64,000 bases of DNA from JAPPHA01 sp963664045 (GTDB lineage: Bacteria > Pseudomonadota > Alphaproteobacteria > Rhodobacterales > Rhodobacteraceae), in assembly GCA_963664045.2 (NCBI GenBank), contig CAXXGT010000012.1, forward strand, positions 124,001-188,000. Direction: 5' to 3'. Below, in pieces: positions 51,660-61,314 of the stretch; position 1 is the first letter of the stretch, and every line of letters begins with the position of its first letter. The notes beneath the pieces are model-generated. The model was not told the origin of the DNA, did not search any database, and was given only the letters and a program-made list of their open reading frames with translations. A program made the translations under genes and the position numbers.

Positions 51660-52564
51660 TTCGAAAGCCTTGGATTGACCATTGCGCGCAACTGGTCACC
51701 AAAGACGTTGATCGCAGCAACCGTCGCGAGCAGCATGATACCCGGAAAGAAGGTGATCCAATAAGCACCCGACAGGATGTAGTCGAAGCCATTTGAAATC
51801 AGCGAACCGAGTGATGGTTCGGTGATGGGCACGCCAACACCCAGGAAGCTGAGCGTAGCTTCGATCGAGATGGAATGCGCCGTTTGCAAGGTCGCCAACA
51901 CAATCAGCGGCGAGACGCTGTTGGGCAGAAGGTGCTTCCAGATGATACGGGCGTTGCTGAGCTCTAGGCAGATGGCCGCCTCGAAATACTCTTTGCGTCG
52001 TTCCACCATGGCGGCGGCACGTACCGTGCGCGCATAGAGCGCCCACTGCACGATGGCGAGCGCAATGATGACCTTGTCAACGCCCTTTCCCAACAACGCC
52101 AACAGTACGAGCGCGACCAGAATGGCCGGAAAGGATAGCTGAATATCGACAATCCGCATCAGGAACGCGTCAATCCGTCCGCCGTAGAAGGCGGCGGTGA
52201 GCCCAACCGCGAGCCCGACGGTCAGTGCGATGAGGGCGCTGCTGATGGCCACGGTCAGGCTGGTGCGAAGCCCAAAGATGATAGCGCTCAGAACATCGCG
52301 ACCTGCCCCATCTGTGCCCAGCCAAGCGACCGTTCCGTCAAACATCACTTTGCCTGGCGCAAGCCGTCCGTCCAGCACACTGACGGTCGCCAGATCATAA
52401 GGGTCGGTGGGCGCGATGAGGGGGGCGAAAGTCGCCGAGGTGGCAATGAACAAAAGCAGAATGCCCGAGATCAGTGTCGAGGGGCGCGACAATTCGGACC
52501 GCGCTAACTTGGAAAACAGTCCGGTTCCCGGTTTTGCGGCGGATATGGCCTTCGTTTCGCTCAT
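51656..52564 (-). CDS. Dipeptide-type ABC transporter permease (DppC)
   Basis: The 302-residue product has an N-terminal cytoplasmic segment and about six membrane helices, with LGTDGAGRDVLSAIIFGLRT, the DppC hallmark, and the coupling motif EAAICLELSNARIIWKHLLP. It overlaps the upstream permease gene by four bases. Confidence 0.9.
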   Translation of the reverse strand: MSETKAISAAKPGTGLFSKLARSELSRPSTLISGILLLFIATSATFAPLIAPTDPYDLATVSVLDGRLAPGKVMFDGTVAWLGTDGAGRDVLSAIIFGLRTSLTVAISSALIALTVGLAVGLTAAFYGGRIDAFLMRIVDIQLSFPAILVALVLLALLGKGVDKVIIALAIVQWALYARTVRAAAMVERRKEYFEAAICLELSNARIIWKHLLPNSVSPLIVLATLQTAHSISIEATLSFLGVGVPITEPSLGSLISNGFDYILSGAYWITFFPGIMLLATVAAINVFGDQLRAMVNPRLSK

Positions 52565-53538
52565 GTCTCGTCACTTTGCAGGCGCACGCGCGGATCAAGC
52601 ACTGCGTATATGATGTCCACGACCAGATTGAGCACCAAGAACAAGGCCACTACGAACAGCAGGTAGGCCACCACGATCGGGCGGTCGAGATTGACAATGG
52701 CGTCGATGACAAGCTTGCCCAGACCAGGCCAGGCAAAGATAGATTCCGTTACCGTCGCAAAGGCGATCAGAGTGCCGAATTCGATCCCCAACACGGTGAC
52801 GATCGGAATAAGGATATTTGGCATCAAGTGTGCGAGTACAATGCGTCTTGACGACAGACCTTTGGCGCGGGCGAACCTGATGAAGTCAAGCGCCATAACC
52901 TCGACTGTTCCAGCGCGCGCCAGCCGGATGACCATGGCGATCTTGAAAAGCGCGAGATTGGTGGCGGGCAAGATGAGATGGCGCAAACCATCCAGCGTAA
53001 ACGCACTACTTTCGATGCCCAAGAAACGCGAGGTCTCGCCTCGGCCAGACACCGGCAGCCAACCGAGCAAGACCGAAAAGACAATGATCATCATCAGGCC
53101 CAACCAGAAGGTCGGGATCGAAATTCCGAGCACTGAGCCACCCATGATGATGCGTGCGCCCCATCCACCAGGGCGCAAGCCCGCGTAGACCCCTAAAGGC
53201 AGGCCCACTGTCACGGATATAATCAGCGCGCTGGTCGCAAGCTCAAGCGTGGCCGGAAAGCGCTCGGCCATAAGCGCAAGCGCCGGTCGTCCGAAGATAA
53301 AGGAATTGCCCAGATCCCCCGACATCGCACCCGCGAGGAACCTCCAATATTGCACATGGACCGGCTGATCGAGCCCGAAGTCCCGGCGCACACGTTCGAT
53401 TTCCTCGGGAAGGCTTTCCGGATTGACAAGCATGTCGACGGGATCACCCACCAGATTGACCATAGAGAACACCATCAACGACATGACGAACAGGACGACC
53501 ACGCTTTGCATGACGCGTCTCACGACAAAGGCTAACAT
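52561..53538 (-). CDS. Dipeptide-type ABC transporter permease (DppB)
   Basis: The 325-residue product shows DppB features: an N-terminal helix (VMQSVVVLFVMSLMVFSMVN), PEEIERVRRDFGLDQPVHVQ, LGISIPTFWLGLMMIIVFSV, and the coupling loop with FIRFARAKGLSSRRIVLAHL. A GC-rich hairpin lies between it and the binding-protein gene upstream. Confidence 0.9.
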   Translation of the reverse strand: MLAFVVRRVMQSVVVLFVMSLMVFSMVNLVGDPVDMLVNPESLPEEIERVRRDFGLDQPVHVQYWRFLAGAMSGDLGNSFIFGRPALALMAERFPATLELATSALIISVTVGLPLGVYAGLRPGGWGARIIMGGSVLGISIPTFWLGLMMIIVFSVLLGWLPVSGRGETSRFLGIESSAFTLDGLRHLILPATNLALFKIAMVIRLARAGTVEVMALDFIRFARAKGLSSRRIVLAHLMPNILIPIVTVLGIEFGTLIAFATVTESIFAWPGLGKLVIDAIVNLDRPIVVAYLLFVVALFLVLNLVVDIIYAVLDPRVRLQSDET

Positions 53539-53554
53539 CGGGGGGACCTTTCGT

Positions 53555-53590
53555 AGGTTGGCCCGCCGCGGATATGCGGCGGGCCAACCT
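53555..53590 (-). other. Perfect 15-bp intercistronic hairpin
   Basis: AGGTTGGCCCGCCGC and GCGGCGGGCCAACCT form a perfect stem around a six-base loop, in the 56-base gap between the binding-protein and first permease genes. On the coding strand no U-tract follows, so it probably blocks 3' exonucleases and keeps the binding-protein message abundant. On the plus strand it is followed by AAATTTATT. Confidence 0.6.
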
Positions 53591-53594
53591 AAAT

Positions 53595-55193
53595 TTATTC
53601 TTGCGGACGAATTTTGTGGATGAATGTGCTGTCCAGGGCACCGTGTTCGTAAGCGATGCCGTCGCGTGCGGCCCAGGTCGCGATTTCATGATGGATCGGA
53701 ACCAACGCATATTCCCGCATCGCGATGTCGGTCGCCTGAATGAAGGCCTTTTCCCCCATGGCAATGTCCATCGAAGATCGCCCATCTTCGATCAGCTTAT
53801 CGACTTCCAGGTTACTGTAACCGTTGCGGTTGCCCGGCCCGTAACCGCGCTCTTTCTGCTTGGTGTGAATGAAAATCCGCAGCGGGTGCGAAGGCTCTCC
53901 CGAGCCATTTGCATAGCCGGACATGGCAGCGGTGAACTCAGGTGTGTCACCTGGACCTCCGCGCGAAAAGCGCTTGAAAAAGACCGAGGCGGGCATGGTC
54001 TCGACACTGGTGTCGATACCGACGCGCGACAGCATCTGCGCGATGGCTTCGAGAATCCGTGTGTCGTTGGAATAGCGCCCGGCTGGCCCATGGATGGTCA
54101 GTTTGAACCCGTCGTCATAGCCTGCTTCGGCCAGCAATTCCTTTGCACGGTCCGGATCATGAGCATCTGGCTCGAGATTGGTAGAGTAGCCAATGTAACC
54201 CTCGGGCGAAAACTGACCGGCAGGCGCGGACAGCCCGTCCATCACATGATCCGCGATGGCCTGCCGATTGATCGCCAGAGACACGGCTTCGCGCGCGCGA
54301 ATGTCCCGAAAGGGCGAAGCGATCGGATTGCTATCATGATCAGTGACATAGGGTTTGATCGGGTCATCGGTCATATGCAACGTCATGTACAGCAGGCGGT
54401 TGGACACCGACTTGAAGACCGACAACCCATCACGGCTTTCCAAATTGGGCAAATCAGCGGGTGCGACCCGCTCGATGAAATCCACGTCGCCGGCAATAAG
54501 CGCGGCTGCCCGGGTTGTGCCGTCGCCAATGGGGCGAATGACGACATTGTCCCAATCCACTGCCGCCCCCCAATAGCCATCATTGCGCGACAATTCGATC
54601 ACGTCGCCTGGCAGCCATTTGGTGAAGGTGAACGGGCCCGTCCCGAAAGACGCCTCGCCAATGTTGAAATCCTCAGTCGTGGCATCGACGAACGCGGAGT
54701 CGATAATCGAAATTCGCGACATGTCGTTCGGCGTGAAAGGGTATGGTTTCTCGGTCGAAATCCGCAGGGTCAGGTCATCGACAACGTCAAAGGTCTTGCC
54801 CTTGATGAAGGTAGCGAAACTGGACGGGCTGTTGGGCACATTCGCCGCGCGCTGCATCGTGGCGACCACATCTTCAGCGGTGAATGACGCGCCATTGTGA
54901 AAGGCCACACCGGGGCGCAGCTTGAATTCCCAGGTGCGCGCGTCAATTGGCTCCCAAGACGCGGCAAGCCCAGGGACGAGGTTCTGGTTCACATCCTGCA
55001 GGACCAGCGCATCATAGACCTGCGTCGCCATTGAGTTGTTGATGGTCAGGTTCTGATAGTGCGGGTCCATGGATGTGGGTTCGGCCGCCAGAGCCACTGT
55101 CAGGTCATTTGCCGACCCAGGTCCGGCCAAAAACCCAAGGCCCGTCGCCGCAGCGGTCAGCAACGCCGCTGGATTAAAGATGGACTTTCTCAT
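53595..55193 (-). CDS. Dipeptide/oligopeptide-type ABC transporter substrate-binding protein (SBP family 5)
   Basis: The 532-residue product has a signal peptide (ALLTAAATGLGFLAGPGSAN) and the cluster C binding-protein fold: LTVALAAEPTSMDPHYQNLT, VPGLAASWEPIDARTWEFKL, RPGVAFHNGASFTAEDVVAT and VSLAINRQAIADHVM. It is the first transporter gene after the hydrolase gene, 53 bases apart. Such proteins bind peptides, glutathione, nickel chelates or opines; the ligand is unknown. Confidence 0.9.
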   Translation of the reverse strand: MRKSIFNPAALLTAAATGLGFLAGPGSANDLTVALAAEPTSMDPHYQNLTINNSMATQVYDALVLQDVNQNLVPGLAASWEPIDARTWEFKLRPGVAFHNGASFTAEDVVATMQRAANVPNSPSSFATFIKGKTFDVVDDLTLRISTEKPYPFTPNDMSRISIIDSAFVDATTEDFNIGEASFGTGPFTFTKWLPGDVIELSRNDGYWGAAVDWDNVVIRPIGDGTTRAAALIAGDVDFIERVAPADLPNLESRDGLSVFKSVSNRLLYMTLHMTDDPIKPYVTDHDSNPIASPFRDIRAREAVSLAINRQAIADHVMDGLSAPAGQFSPEGYIGYSTNLEPDAHDPDRAKELLAEAGYDDGFKLTIHGPAGRYSNDTRILEAIAQMLSRVGIDTSVETMPASVFFKRFSRGGPGDTPEFTAAMSGYANGSGEPSHPLRIFIHTKQKERGYGPGNRNGYSNLEVDKLIEDGRSSMDIAMGEKAFIQATDIAMREYALVPIHHEIATWAARDGIAYEHGALDSTFIHKIRPQE

Positions 55194-55246
55194 TTTTTCT
55201 TCCTTTCATCGATTTCGGTTGTTTCCTTGGTGATGACGGCCCGGAT

Positions 55247-56056
55247 TCACCGCCGGGCTTTCGTCGCGAAATCCTTGATCTGCTCGTTGAAGAAATCCGG
55301 GTATTCCGCGTAAGAGGCGTGACCCGCCTTGGGGAATTCGACATGCTGTGCCTTCGGAAAGGCCGCGACCAGCAGCGCATGCATTTCAGGCGAGATCACG
55401 GTGTCTTCGCCACCTGACAAAATGAGTACGGGAACATTCACGTCATGGCTGATTTTCGTGTTGTCAGTTTCCTGACACATGCGGCCACCATCGCGGATAC
55501 CTTCGATCCGCGCGCTTGCTGCTATTTCGGCCAAGAACCGAATGACGGTCTGGGATGTTCCTTCGGGCGTACTGCGCTTGGCACGTTCAAGGCCATAGGC
55601 CGCATTGACCCCTTCGGATCGGATGCGATCGACTCTCGTCCCGTACCGCGCCATCAGCGGCTCCCCTTTAGGGCGGGCAAAGCCCAGATGCGTCGAAGAC
55701 AGCACCAGGCCCGCGGTTGAGGTATCTCGATCAGCCGCCAATTGCGCGGCAACCACGCCTCCCATCGAATGTCCGACCACGATTACATCGTCGACCTTCA
55801 GCGCTTTCAACAGGGCTTTGGCCGCATCAACATAGTCTTCGATGCTGTCTCCGAATACATCGGACGCCCCAAAGCTTGGCGCATCCCAGGCGACAATGCG
55901 GAAAGAAGTCCCGATTGCCCGAAACATGTAGGCCCAGCTCTGACTGCTGCCATTCATGCCATGGAGCAGGAAGAGAGCGGGTCCCGCACCCGTTTCACGA
56001 TACGCAAGGCGGCCGCCATTGTACGACATATACTGCAACCCAGGCGTATCCAACAT
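55247..56056 (-). CDS. Alpha/beta hydrolase
   Basis: The 269-residue product has the alpha/beta hydrolase fold signals: FLLHGMNGSSQSW (oxyanion HG), VVGHSMGGVVAAQL with the nucleophilic Ser near residue 97, an acidic residue in LILSGGEDTVISPE and the catalytic His in KAGHASYAEYP. No signal peptide is seen, so it acts in the cytoplasm. Co-orientation with the ABC importer suggests it hydrolyses an ester or amide in the imported substrate. Confidence 0.85.
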   Translation of the reverse strand: MLDTPGLQYMSYNGGRLAYRETGAGPALFLLHGMNGSSQSWAYMFRAIGTSFRIVAWDAPSFGASDVFGDSIEDYVDAAKALLKALKVDDVIVVGHSMGGVVAAQLAADRDTSTAGLVLSSTHLGFARPKGEPLMARYGTRVDRIRSEGVNAAYGLERAKRSTPEGTSQTVIRFLAEIAASARIEGIRDGGRMCQETDNTKISHDVNVPVLILSGGEDTVISPEMHALLVAAFPKAQHVEFPKAGHASYAEYPDFFNEQIKDFATKARR

Positions 56057-56178
56057 TTGCGTGGTGTCCTCTGAGCGATGCCATCATCAGGGGACGCCAT
56101 GGATTGGCAGAGATGCCCCGGCACCCGCTGTTACTCAATTGCAGCACAGAGAGTGACGGCAAAAAAGCCTAAAACCTT

Positions 56179-56649
56179 TTACATATCTTTACCTGTTGGT
56201 TGAGCCTCAAGCTCGCGCATTGACATCAGCGTTTGAGCAAGCTTCAGCACACGGGAAAACTCGGGATTTGCGAGTAGCGCGTTGCAATAATTGCGCCAGG
56301 CCTCCAGCATCGGCTCGGTCGGGCGAAAATCGCGGCGACGGCGGTCGCTTGTGTCTGGCAACTCTTCCAAATAGCCGAGTTCCAAGGCTTCATGTACCGT
56401 TGAAGTAACGGTTGGACGACTAAATTCAGAGACTTCCACAAGCTCCGAGATGGTGAAGCTGCCCTTGATGAAGTAGAAGTTCATCATGTACCGACGCAGC
56501 TCGAACGCGGTGAAGCTGGTGTTAAAGAAACGGCGCACTTGGCCAGGTCCATGCTCGCGTCGATAAACATGGCGCGAACTTTCAAAAGAGGCCTGCGCAA
56601 AGCAGAAGCGATGAAAAAGCGTCACAGATTCACGCATTGTCAATCTCAC
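56179..56649 (-). CDS. MarR-like winged helix transcriptional regulator
   Basis: The 156-residue product has an N-terminal helix, then a winged helix: FELRRYMMNFYFIKGSFTIS, ELVEVSEFSRPTVTSTVHEA, LELGYLEELPDTSDRRRRDF with a typical MarR wing, and a C-terminal helical dimer region. It is the first gene of the block and probably controls the hydrolase and transporter genes downstream, 122 bases away. The ligand is unknown. Confidence 0.75.
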   Translation of the reverse strand: MRLTMRESVTLFHRFCFAQASFESSRHVYRREHGPGQVRRFFNTSFTAFELRRYMMNFYFIKGSFTISELVEVSEFSRPTVTSTVHEALELGYLEELPDTSDRRRRDFRPTEPMLEAWRNYCNALLANPEFSRVLKLAQTLMSMRELEAQPTGKDM

Positions 56650-56786
56650 CGTATTATAGATAATTTTTTACACGTTATGCTATTCCTCTGATCGTCTATC
56701 CGCAAGGTGTCGCTGTTGTCCGTGTGTGACTCCGCATGCTACGCTTTTTCGTGGACCAGGGTTGCAAAAAACGAATCATGCCGGAA

Positions 56787-57143
56787 TCACACCCGTTCCG
56801 GAGGGGCGGCCGGTTTTTCATTGCACGTCTGGAGAACAGCACCTGATGGATTCTCGTCCATCGAATCCGTTCCCGCAAAATCACCCCTCTGAACCCCCGG
56901 CAAGACAATTTCTTGCTTCGCCCGCATGGGGCTGTCGGGATAATCCAGCAAATACATCTCGACAGAAATGAGGTCTTCGCAGTCACCTACTTGTTTCCAC
57001 CCGTCAGAATCGGTCCCTTGGGCGGAAGCGCTCAGGGGAATCAGAACAACCGTGAGGGCGCAAGCAAGACACAATCGTGTTGTCGAACAGAATAGGCCGA
57101 ACTCGTTAATCCGATCAGGCTTCATGCCGCTCTCTGCTAACAT
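56787..57143 (-). pseudogene. MORN-protein gene copy, truncated at codon 110
   Basis: The frame starts MLAESGMKPDRINEFGLFCS and keeps the signal helix (RLCLACALTVVLIPLSASAQ) and the GDCEDLISVEMYLLDYPDS block of the gene at 47563-48747. Small indels then shift the frame (PMRAKQEIVLPG against HAGEARNCLAG) and the homology ends at QTCNE. The MORN repeats are absent. It is a fragment in repeat copy B. Confidence 0.75.
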
Positions 57144-57480
57144 ATAACTGGATTTATCCTTGATCCTCGACCAGGGGCATCACCTCGAACTCGAAATTTT
57201 TCAGCCGTACAACCAAAGCAAGCTCGGTGCCTGCTCAACCGCCGGACAGAAGGAGGCCTTACAGCGCCCCGCAGGTCCGGACTTGCCCACATACTTGGAG
57301 TCTTGCGTTTGTGGGAACCTGAGGGCCTGAGGGCCTGAACTCCTGATTATCAAGGGTTTCTGGCAAAATCCGGTTCCCGTAAAGTTTGATTCTGCATTTT
57401 TCGAATGGCCCGACTCCACGCGGAATTTGACGCACGGGAAAAACGATTCTGCTCGCAGAATCGAACCGGGAAGAAATCGT
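56819..57480 (-). repeat. Long direct repeat, copy B
   Basis: About 660 bp matching 48423-49091 in the same orientation. It begins at CATTGCACGTCTGGAGAACA and ends at AAGAAATCGT just before trxA. Together the copies enclose the dipeptide-type ABC block of 7.7 kb. Confidence 0.85.
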
Positions 57481-57524
57481 GTCAGGCATACGCGCCGATG
57501 AACCGGCGGTTCGGTGAACCCAGG

Positions 57525-57836
57525 TTACAGGCCGGATTCGATCCAGCTGGCTATGGCTGCCTTCGGTCTCGCGCCTGTCAGGTTCGAGACAACCTGGCCG
57601 TCCTTGAACAGAAACAGGGCAGGAATGCCACGAACTCCCAGGCGGGCGGGCGAATTCGGATTCTGGTCGATATCGACCTTGACGACCTTGACGCGTCCCT
57701 TGAGCTCGTCGGATAATTCTTCCAGTGCAGGACCGATCTGCTTGCAGGGTCCGCACCACTCTGCCCAGAAATCCACCACAACCGGTATGCTCGAATCCCG
57801 TACCTCGGAATCAAACTGATCGTCCGTGACTGCCAT
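57525..57836 (-). CDS. trxA: Thioredoxin
   Basis: The 103-residue product has the active site VVVDFWAEWCGPCKQIGPAL, KVDIDQNPNSPARLGVRGIP with the cis-proline, and LFLFKDGQVV. ATG 57836 (MAVTDDQFD) is chosen as the usual thioredoxin start. It reduces cytosolic disulphides with thioredoxin reductase. It follows addA by 46 bases, a conserved alphaproteobacterial arrangement. The gene usually found after it in relatives (folC) is replaced here by the repeat and ABC block. Confidence 0.95.
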   Translation of the reverse strand: MAVTDDQFDSEVRDSSIPVVVDFWAEWCGPCKQIGPALEELSDELKGRVKVVKVDIDQNPNSPARLGVRGIPALFLFKDGQVVSNLTGARPKAAIASWIESGL

Positions 57837-57882
57837 TGTTGCCACTGCTCTCCCCCCTTCCAGAAACTCGCTGGTCCGACCA

Positions 57883-60800
57883 CTAGTAGAAAGCGCCATT
57901 GTCCGGGTCAAGCCGAGCGCTGGTCACGCCGCCGGTTTTCGCTGATTCGATGTCTGCCTCCTTGACGTGATGCGCGACCAGGTCGCGCATCAACGGCATG
58001 AAAGATCCATTCGCGGTCCACAGGAATGCCGTGGATATTTCATGCCCCGGATAGACCATTTCAAGTGCTGCGGCGTACGCGCCCATCTGCCGGAGCAGAC
58101 CGACCGGAACATCTTCAGGTGTCTCCGGCACCCTGGCATTTGTCTTGTAGTCAACCGCGAGCACCTGGTCACCCGATACGACCAGGCGATCGATGATCCC
58201 GATGATCCGTCTTCCGTTCAATTCGCCAAGTTCCGCCGAAATCGGCACCTCCGCGAGGCTGTCGGGGCCGAACAGGTGCTTGAGTTCGGGCATGAGAAGG
58301 ATGTTTTCTGCGAGCTCAGAAGCACTCTCGTAATCGGACCAGCCTTCGGCGCGACGCAAACGTTCGGCGATCCGTCCCCACTCTTCTTTCGGATACCGAG
58401 GCAGATGTTCGAGGAGTGCATGAACCTTCAGCCCGAATTCCACGCCGGCACCCTGGTGTCTTTCATCGGAGTCCGGGACGGACATCACTTTGTCGCCCCC
58501 CAGGCCCGACGGACTCAATGCCGGTTTGTCAGGCCAATCCGGATTTGCTCGTTCAAACAGCCACGGCGGCGTGGCGGCGTGGCTAACGGAATCCGGTCTC
58601 GCGGGCCCGGAAGATTCGGACGACGACGGCCATGCATCATTGCCGAGGCGCAGGCCAGGGCTGCCCCGAACCGGAGACACGACGGACCGGGCGCCAAGAC
58701 CTTGCATTGCCCGTTCGATCCGGCCGTGCCAGCTTTTCTCTTTCGCATTTCCACCGTCTCCGGCTCCGCAAACCAGCAGCCATTGGGCCGCACGCGTGAT
58801 TGCGACATAGAGCAGCCGGTTTCGTTCGTTTTCCTCGAATTCCTTCCTGGCACTGTCCGCCAATCTCTGGGCTTCGATTGCGTCTTTCTGCGCCGACCTC
58901 CAGATCACGCTTCCGTCGTCGAGAACGAGAGTCTGGCCACTCCGCCCGGAACGCCGCGGACCGGTATCGGGAAGTATGACCAACGGCGCCTCCAGCCCTT
59001 TTGCGCCATGAACGGTCATCACCCGAATCTGGTCCAGGCCCGCCTGTGTCTGCCGTTTGACGTCGACTTCCCCGAGTTCGAACCAGTTCAGAAATCCGGT
59101 CACCGTCGGCGGCCCCGACTGTTCATATTTCAGAGCTTCGCTAACCAGTTCGTCGATTCCATCCTCGGCCTCTGGCCCCAGTCGCGCCAGGATCCGCTGT
59201 CGGCCTCCATGCCGGTCCAGGATCCGCTCAACGAGATCGAAAGGCCGGAGTAGATGCGCCTGTTCCACGCAATCAGCCAGAGTCGAACAGGCAATCGGGA
59301 AACGATTGTGCCTCGATGCCATTTCCTTCCACAGGCTTCCCGTTCGAGCGTTGGCGATATCGAACAGCTCGGCTTCCGACAGCCCGATCAGTGGGGAACG
59401 CAGTGCTTCCGCCAAGGCCAGGTCGTCGCTCGGAGTCGCTGCAAACCGCAATAACGAAAGGATGTCGCGTACGGCCAGTTCCGCGCCGATCTCCATGCGG
59501 TCCGCCCCTGCGACGGGCAGATTCCGGGCTTTCAGCTCCCGAATCAACGCGTGAAACATAACCGAACGTGTCTGGACAAGGATCAAGACATCGCCCGCCG
59601 ACAACGGCTTGGCGCCTTCACGTGGCGACAGCTCCGGCGGGTTGGCGAGCACTTCCGCCAGGTACTCGGCAACAATACCTGCCAGTTCAATCCGCACGTC
59701 CTCATCAGGGGAAACGGCGCTCCCCGGCCGGTGCCACTTGTATTCGTAGTCCTGTCTATCCCTTTCGATGTACGGCCAAAGGTCGATGCGTCCAGGCAAG
59801 TCCTCGTGAAACGCGCGATGGTTGGCAGGAACAGGGTTGCGCGCCATCGGGTTGTCCTGGCAAACCATGTCAGTCAATTCAAGAATCGGAGAGGCCGATC
59901 GAAACGAGTAGAGAAGACTCTTCTCCGCCAGCTCTTTCCGCACGCGAATCTGGCGTTCGGCAAAATAGTCCCGCATGTCCACGAAGTAATCCGGATCTGC
60001 CCCTTGGAACGAAAATATCGACTGCTTTTCGTCGCCGACCACAAACAGAGTCCGCTCGCGCCGCTGCCCGCTTTCGCCCGCCGTGAATTCCGCCTCAATG
60101 CTCTTGATGATTTCCCACTGCCTTCGGCTCGTGTCCTGGGCTTCGTCGATCAGGATATGGTCCACGCCACCGTCGAGGCGGTAGAGAATCCAGTCCGAGA
60201 TTCCCGGTTTTGACAGCAACTGGATCGTTTTGCGGATGAGGTCGTCATAAGTCAGGTATCCGCCAAGCAATTTGCGTCGGTCGTATTCGCGAAAATGACA
60301 CGCGGCAAAATCATGGAGTGCGCGGTTTCTTGCGAAAGCATTGTGCGTGATCCTGTGTTCACGCGCATCAGCCACGCGCAACATCAAGTTGGCCAGTTTG
60401 GCGTACCGGTCCGGGTCGGACACTTGCAGTTTTTTTGTCGGGAACTTGTCGATCTTGGGGGCAAATGGCGCCTTGGCGCTCGGCCCGAACAAGAAGAGGG
60501 CTTCGAGCGCCTCGAGCCCGTCTTCGGTTCCGGCCAGTTCGAGGGCGGAAGCCAGTTTTTCAGCGTTCCCACGGTCTGACACGCTTTCGCTTTTTCGCAT
60601 CTGTTTCGTCCAGAACGTCAACAACTCTGTCGTCGGGGAGGCAAAAATCGCGCTGATCGTGTTCTCCAGCGGCTCGGGCTCTGGGCCCAGTACTTTCGGA
60701 AATCCGCTGTCAAACGCCTCGCGTTGCCCGACGATCTCGTCCAGGAACCTGTCGAGGTCGGCGTCGGTGAACTGTAGCAGCAAACTCCTGACCGCTTCGC

Positions 60801-61314
60801 GCGACGACTCCTGCTCCGCCAGCTGGTCAAGTATACTTTGCCGCATCACGCTGGCATGACGATCATCGATGATTTCGAACTGACCGCTGACTTCCGCTTC
60901 AAGCGGAAACCTCCGAAGCAAGGTATCGCAGAATGAGTGAATCGTCTGGATCTTGAGGCCGCCCGGCGTTTCGAGGGCGTTGGCGAATAACCGCCGCGCC
61001 GTGTTCAGACTGCCCCCGGCCAGGCTCTCTTCGGATTCACCCAGATCGCGAAGCGCGCCGAATAGATCGTCGTCAGGCATCATCGCCCAGCCGCCTAGGC
61101 GGTCAAAGAGCCTGTTCTGCATCTCGGCCGCGGCAGCCTTGGTGTATGTCAGGCACAGGATCTTTTCCGGGTCGTTTCCCCGGAAAAGCAGCCGGCTGAC
61201 GCGATCGATCAGGACCCTGGTCTTGCCGGATCCGGCGTTTGCCGGCACCCAGGTCGACACGTCCGGATCGGCCGCCTGGACCTGGGCAAATGTGGCATCG
61301 TCAAATGTTTTCAC
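57883..61314 (-). CDS. addA: Double-strand break repair helicase-nuclease AddA
   Basis: AddA is the UvrD-like helicase and nuclease subunit of the AddAB complex, which resects broken ends for RecA. The 1143-residue product has Walker A (VPANAGSGKTRVLIDRV), LCLTYTKAAAAEMQNRL, Walker B (HILIDEAQDTSRRQWEII), VVGDEKQSIFSFQGADPDYF, VMTVHGAKGLEAPLVILPD, LLYVAITRAAQWLLV and the C-terminal nuclease motif LAVDYKTNARVPETPEDVP. GTG 61314 overlaps the addB stop as GTGA, which decides the start over a longer frame from 61356. Confidence 0.95.
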   Translation of the reverse strand: MKTFDDATFAQVQAADPDVSTWVPANAGSGKTRVLIDRVSRLLFRGNDPEKILCLTYTKAAAAEMQNRLFDRLGGWAMMPDDDLFGALRDLGESEESLAGGSLNTARRLFANALETPGGLKIQTIHSFCDTLLRRFPLEAEVSGQFEIIDDRHASVMRQSILDQLAEQESSREAVRSLLLQFTDADLDRFLDEIVGQREAFDSGFPKVLGPEPEPLENTISAIFASPTTELLTFWTKQMRKSESVSDRGNAEKLASALELAGTEDGLEALEALFLFGPSAKAPFAPKIDKFPTKKLQVSDPDRYAKLANLMLRVADAREHRITHNAFARNRALHDFAACHFREYDRRKLLGGYLTYDDLIRKTIQLLSKPGISDWILYRLDGGVDHILIDEAQDTSRRQWEIIKSIEAEFTAGESGQRRERTLFVVGDEKQSIFSFQGADPDYFVDMRDYFAERQIRVRKELAEKSLLYSFRSASPILELTDMVCQDNPMARNPVPANHRAFHEDLPGRIDLWPYIERDRQDYEYKWHRPGSAVSPDEDVRIELAGIVAEYLAEVLANPPELSPREGAKPLSAGDVLILVQTRSVMFHALIRELKARNLPVAGADRMEIGAELAVRDILSLLRFAATPSDDLALAEALRSPLIGLSEAELFDIANARTGSLWKEMASRHNRFPIACSTLADCVEQAHLLRPFDLVERILDRHGGRQRILARLGPEAEDGIDELVSEALKYEQSGPPTVTGFLNWFELGEVDVKRQTQAGLDQIRVMTVHGAKGLEAPLVILPDTGPRRSGRSGQTLVLDDGSVIWRSAQKDAIEAQRLADSARKEFEENERNRLLYVAITRAAQWLLVCGAGDGGNAKEKSWHGRIERAMQGLGARSVVSPVRGSPGLRLGNDAWPSSSESSGPARPDSVSHAATPPWLFERANPDWPDKPALSPSGLGGDKVMSVPDSDERHQGAGVEFGLKVHALLEHLPRYPKEEWGRIAERLRRAEGWSDYESASELAENILLMPELKHLFGPDSLAEVPISAELGELNGRRIIGIIDRLVVSGDQVLAVDYKTNARVPETPEDVPVGLLRQMGAYAAALEMVYPGHEISTAFLWTANGSFMPLMRDLVAHHVKEADIESAKTGGVTSARLDPDNGAFY

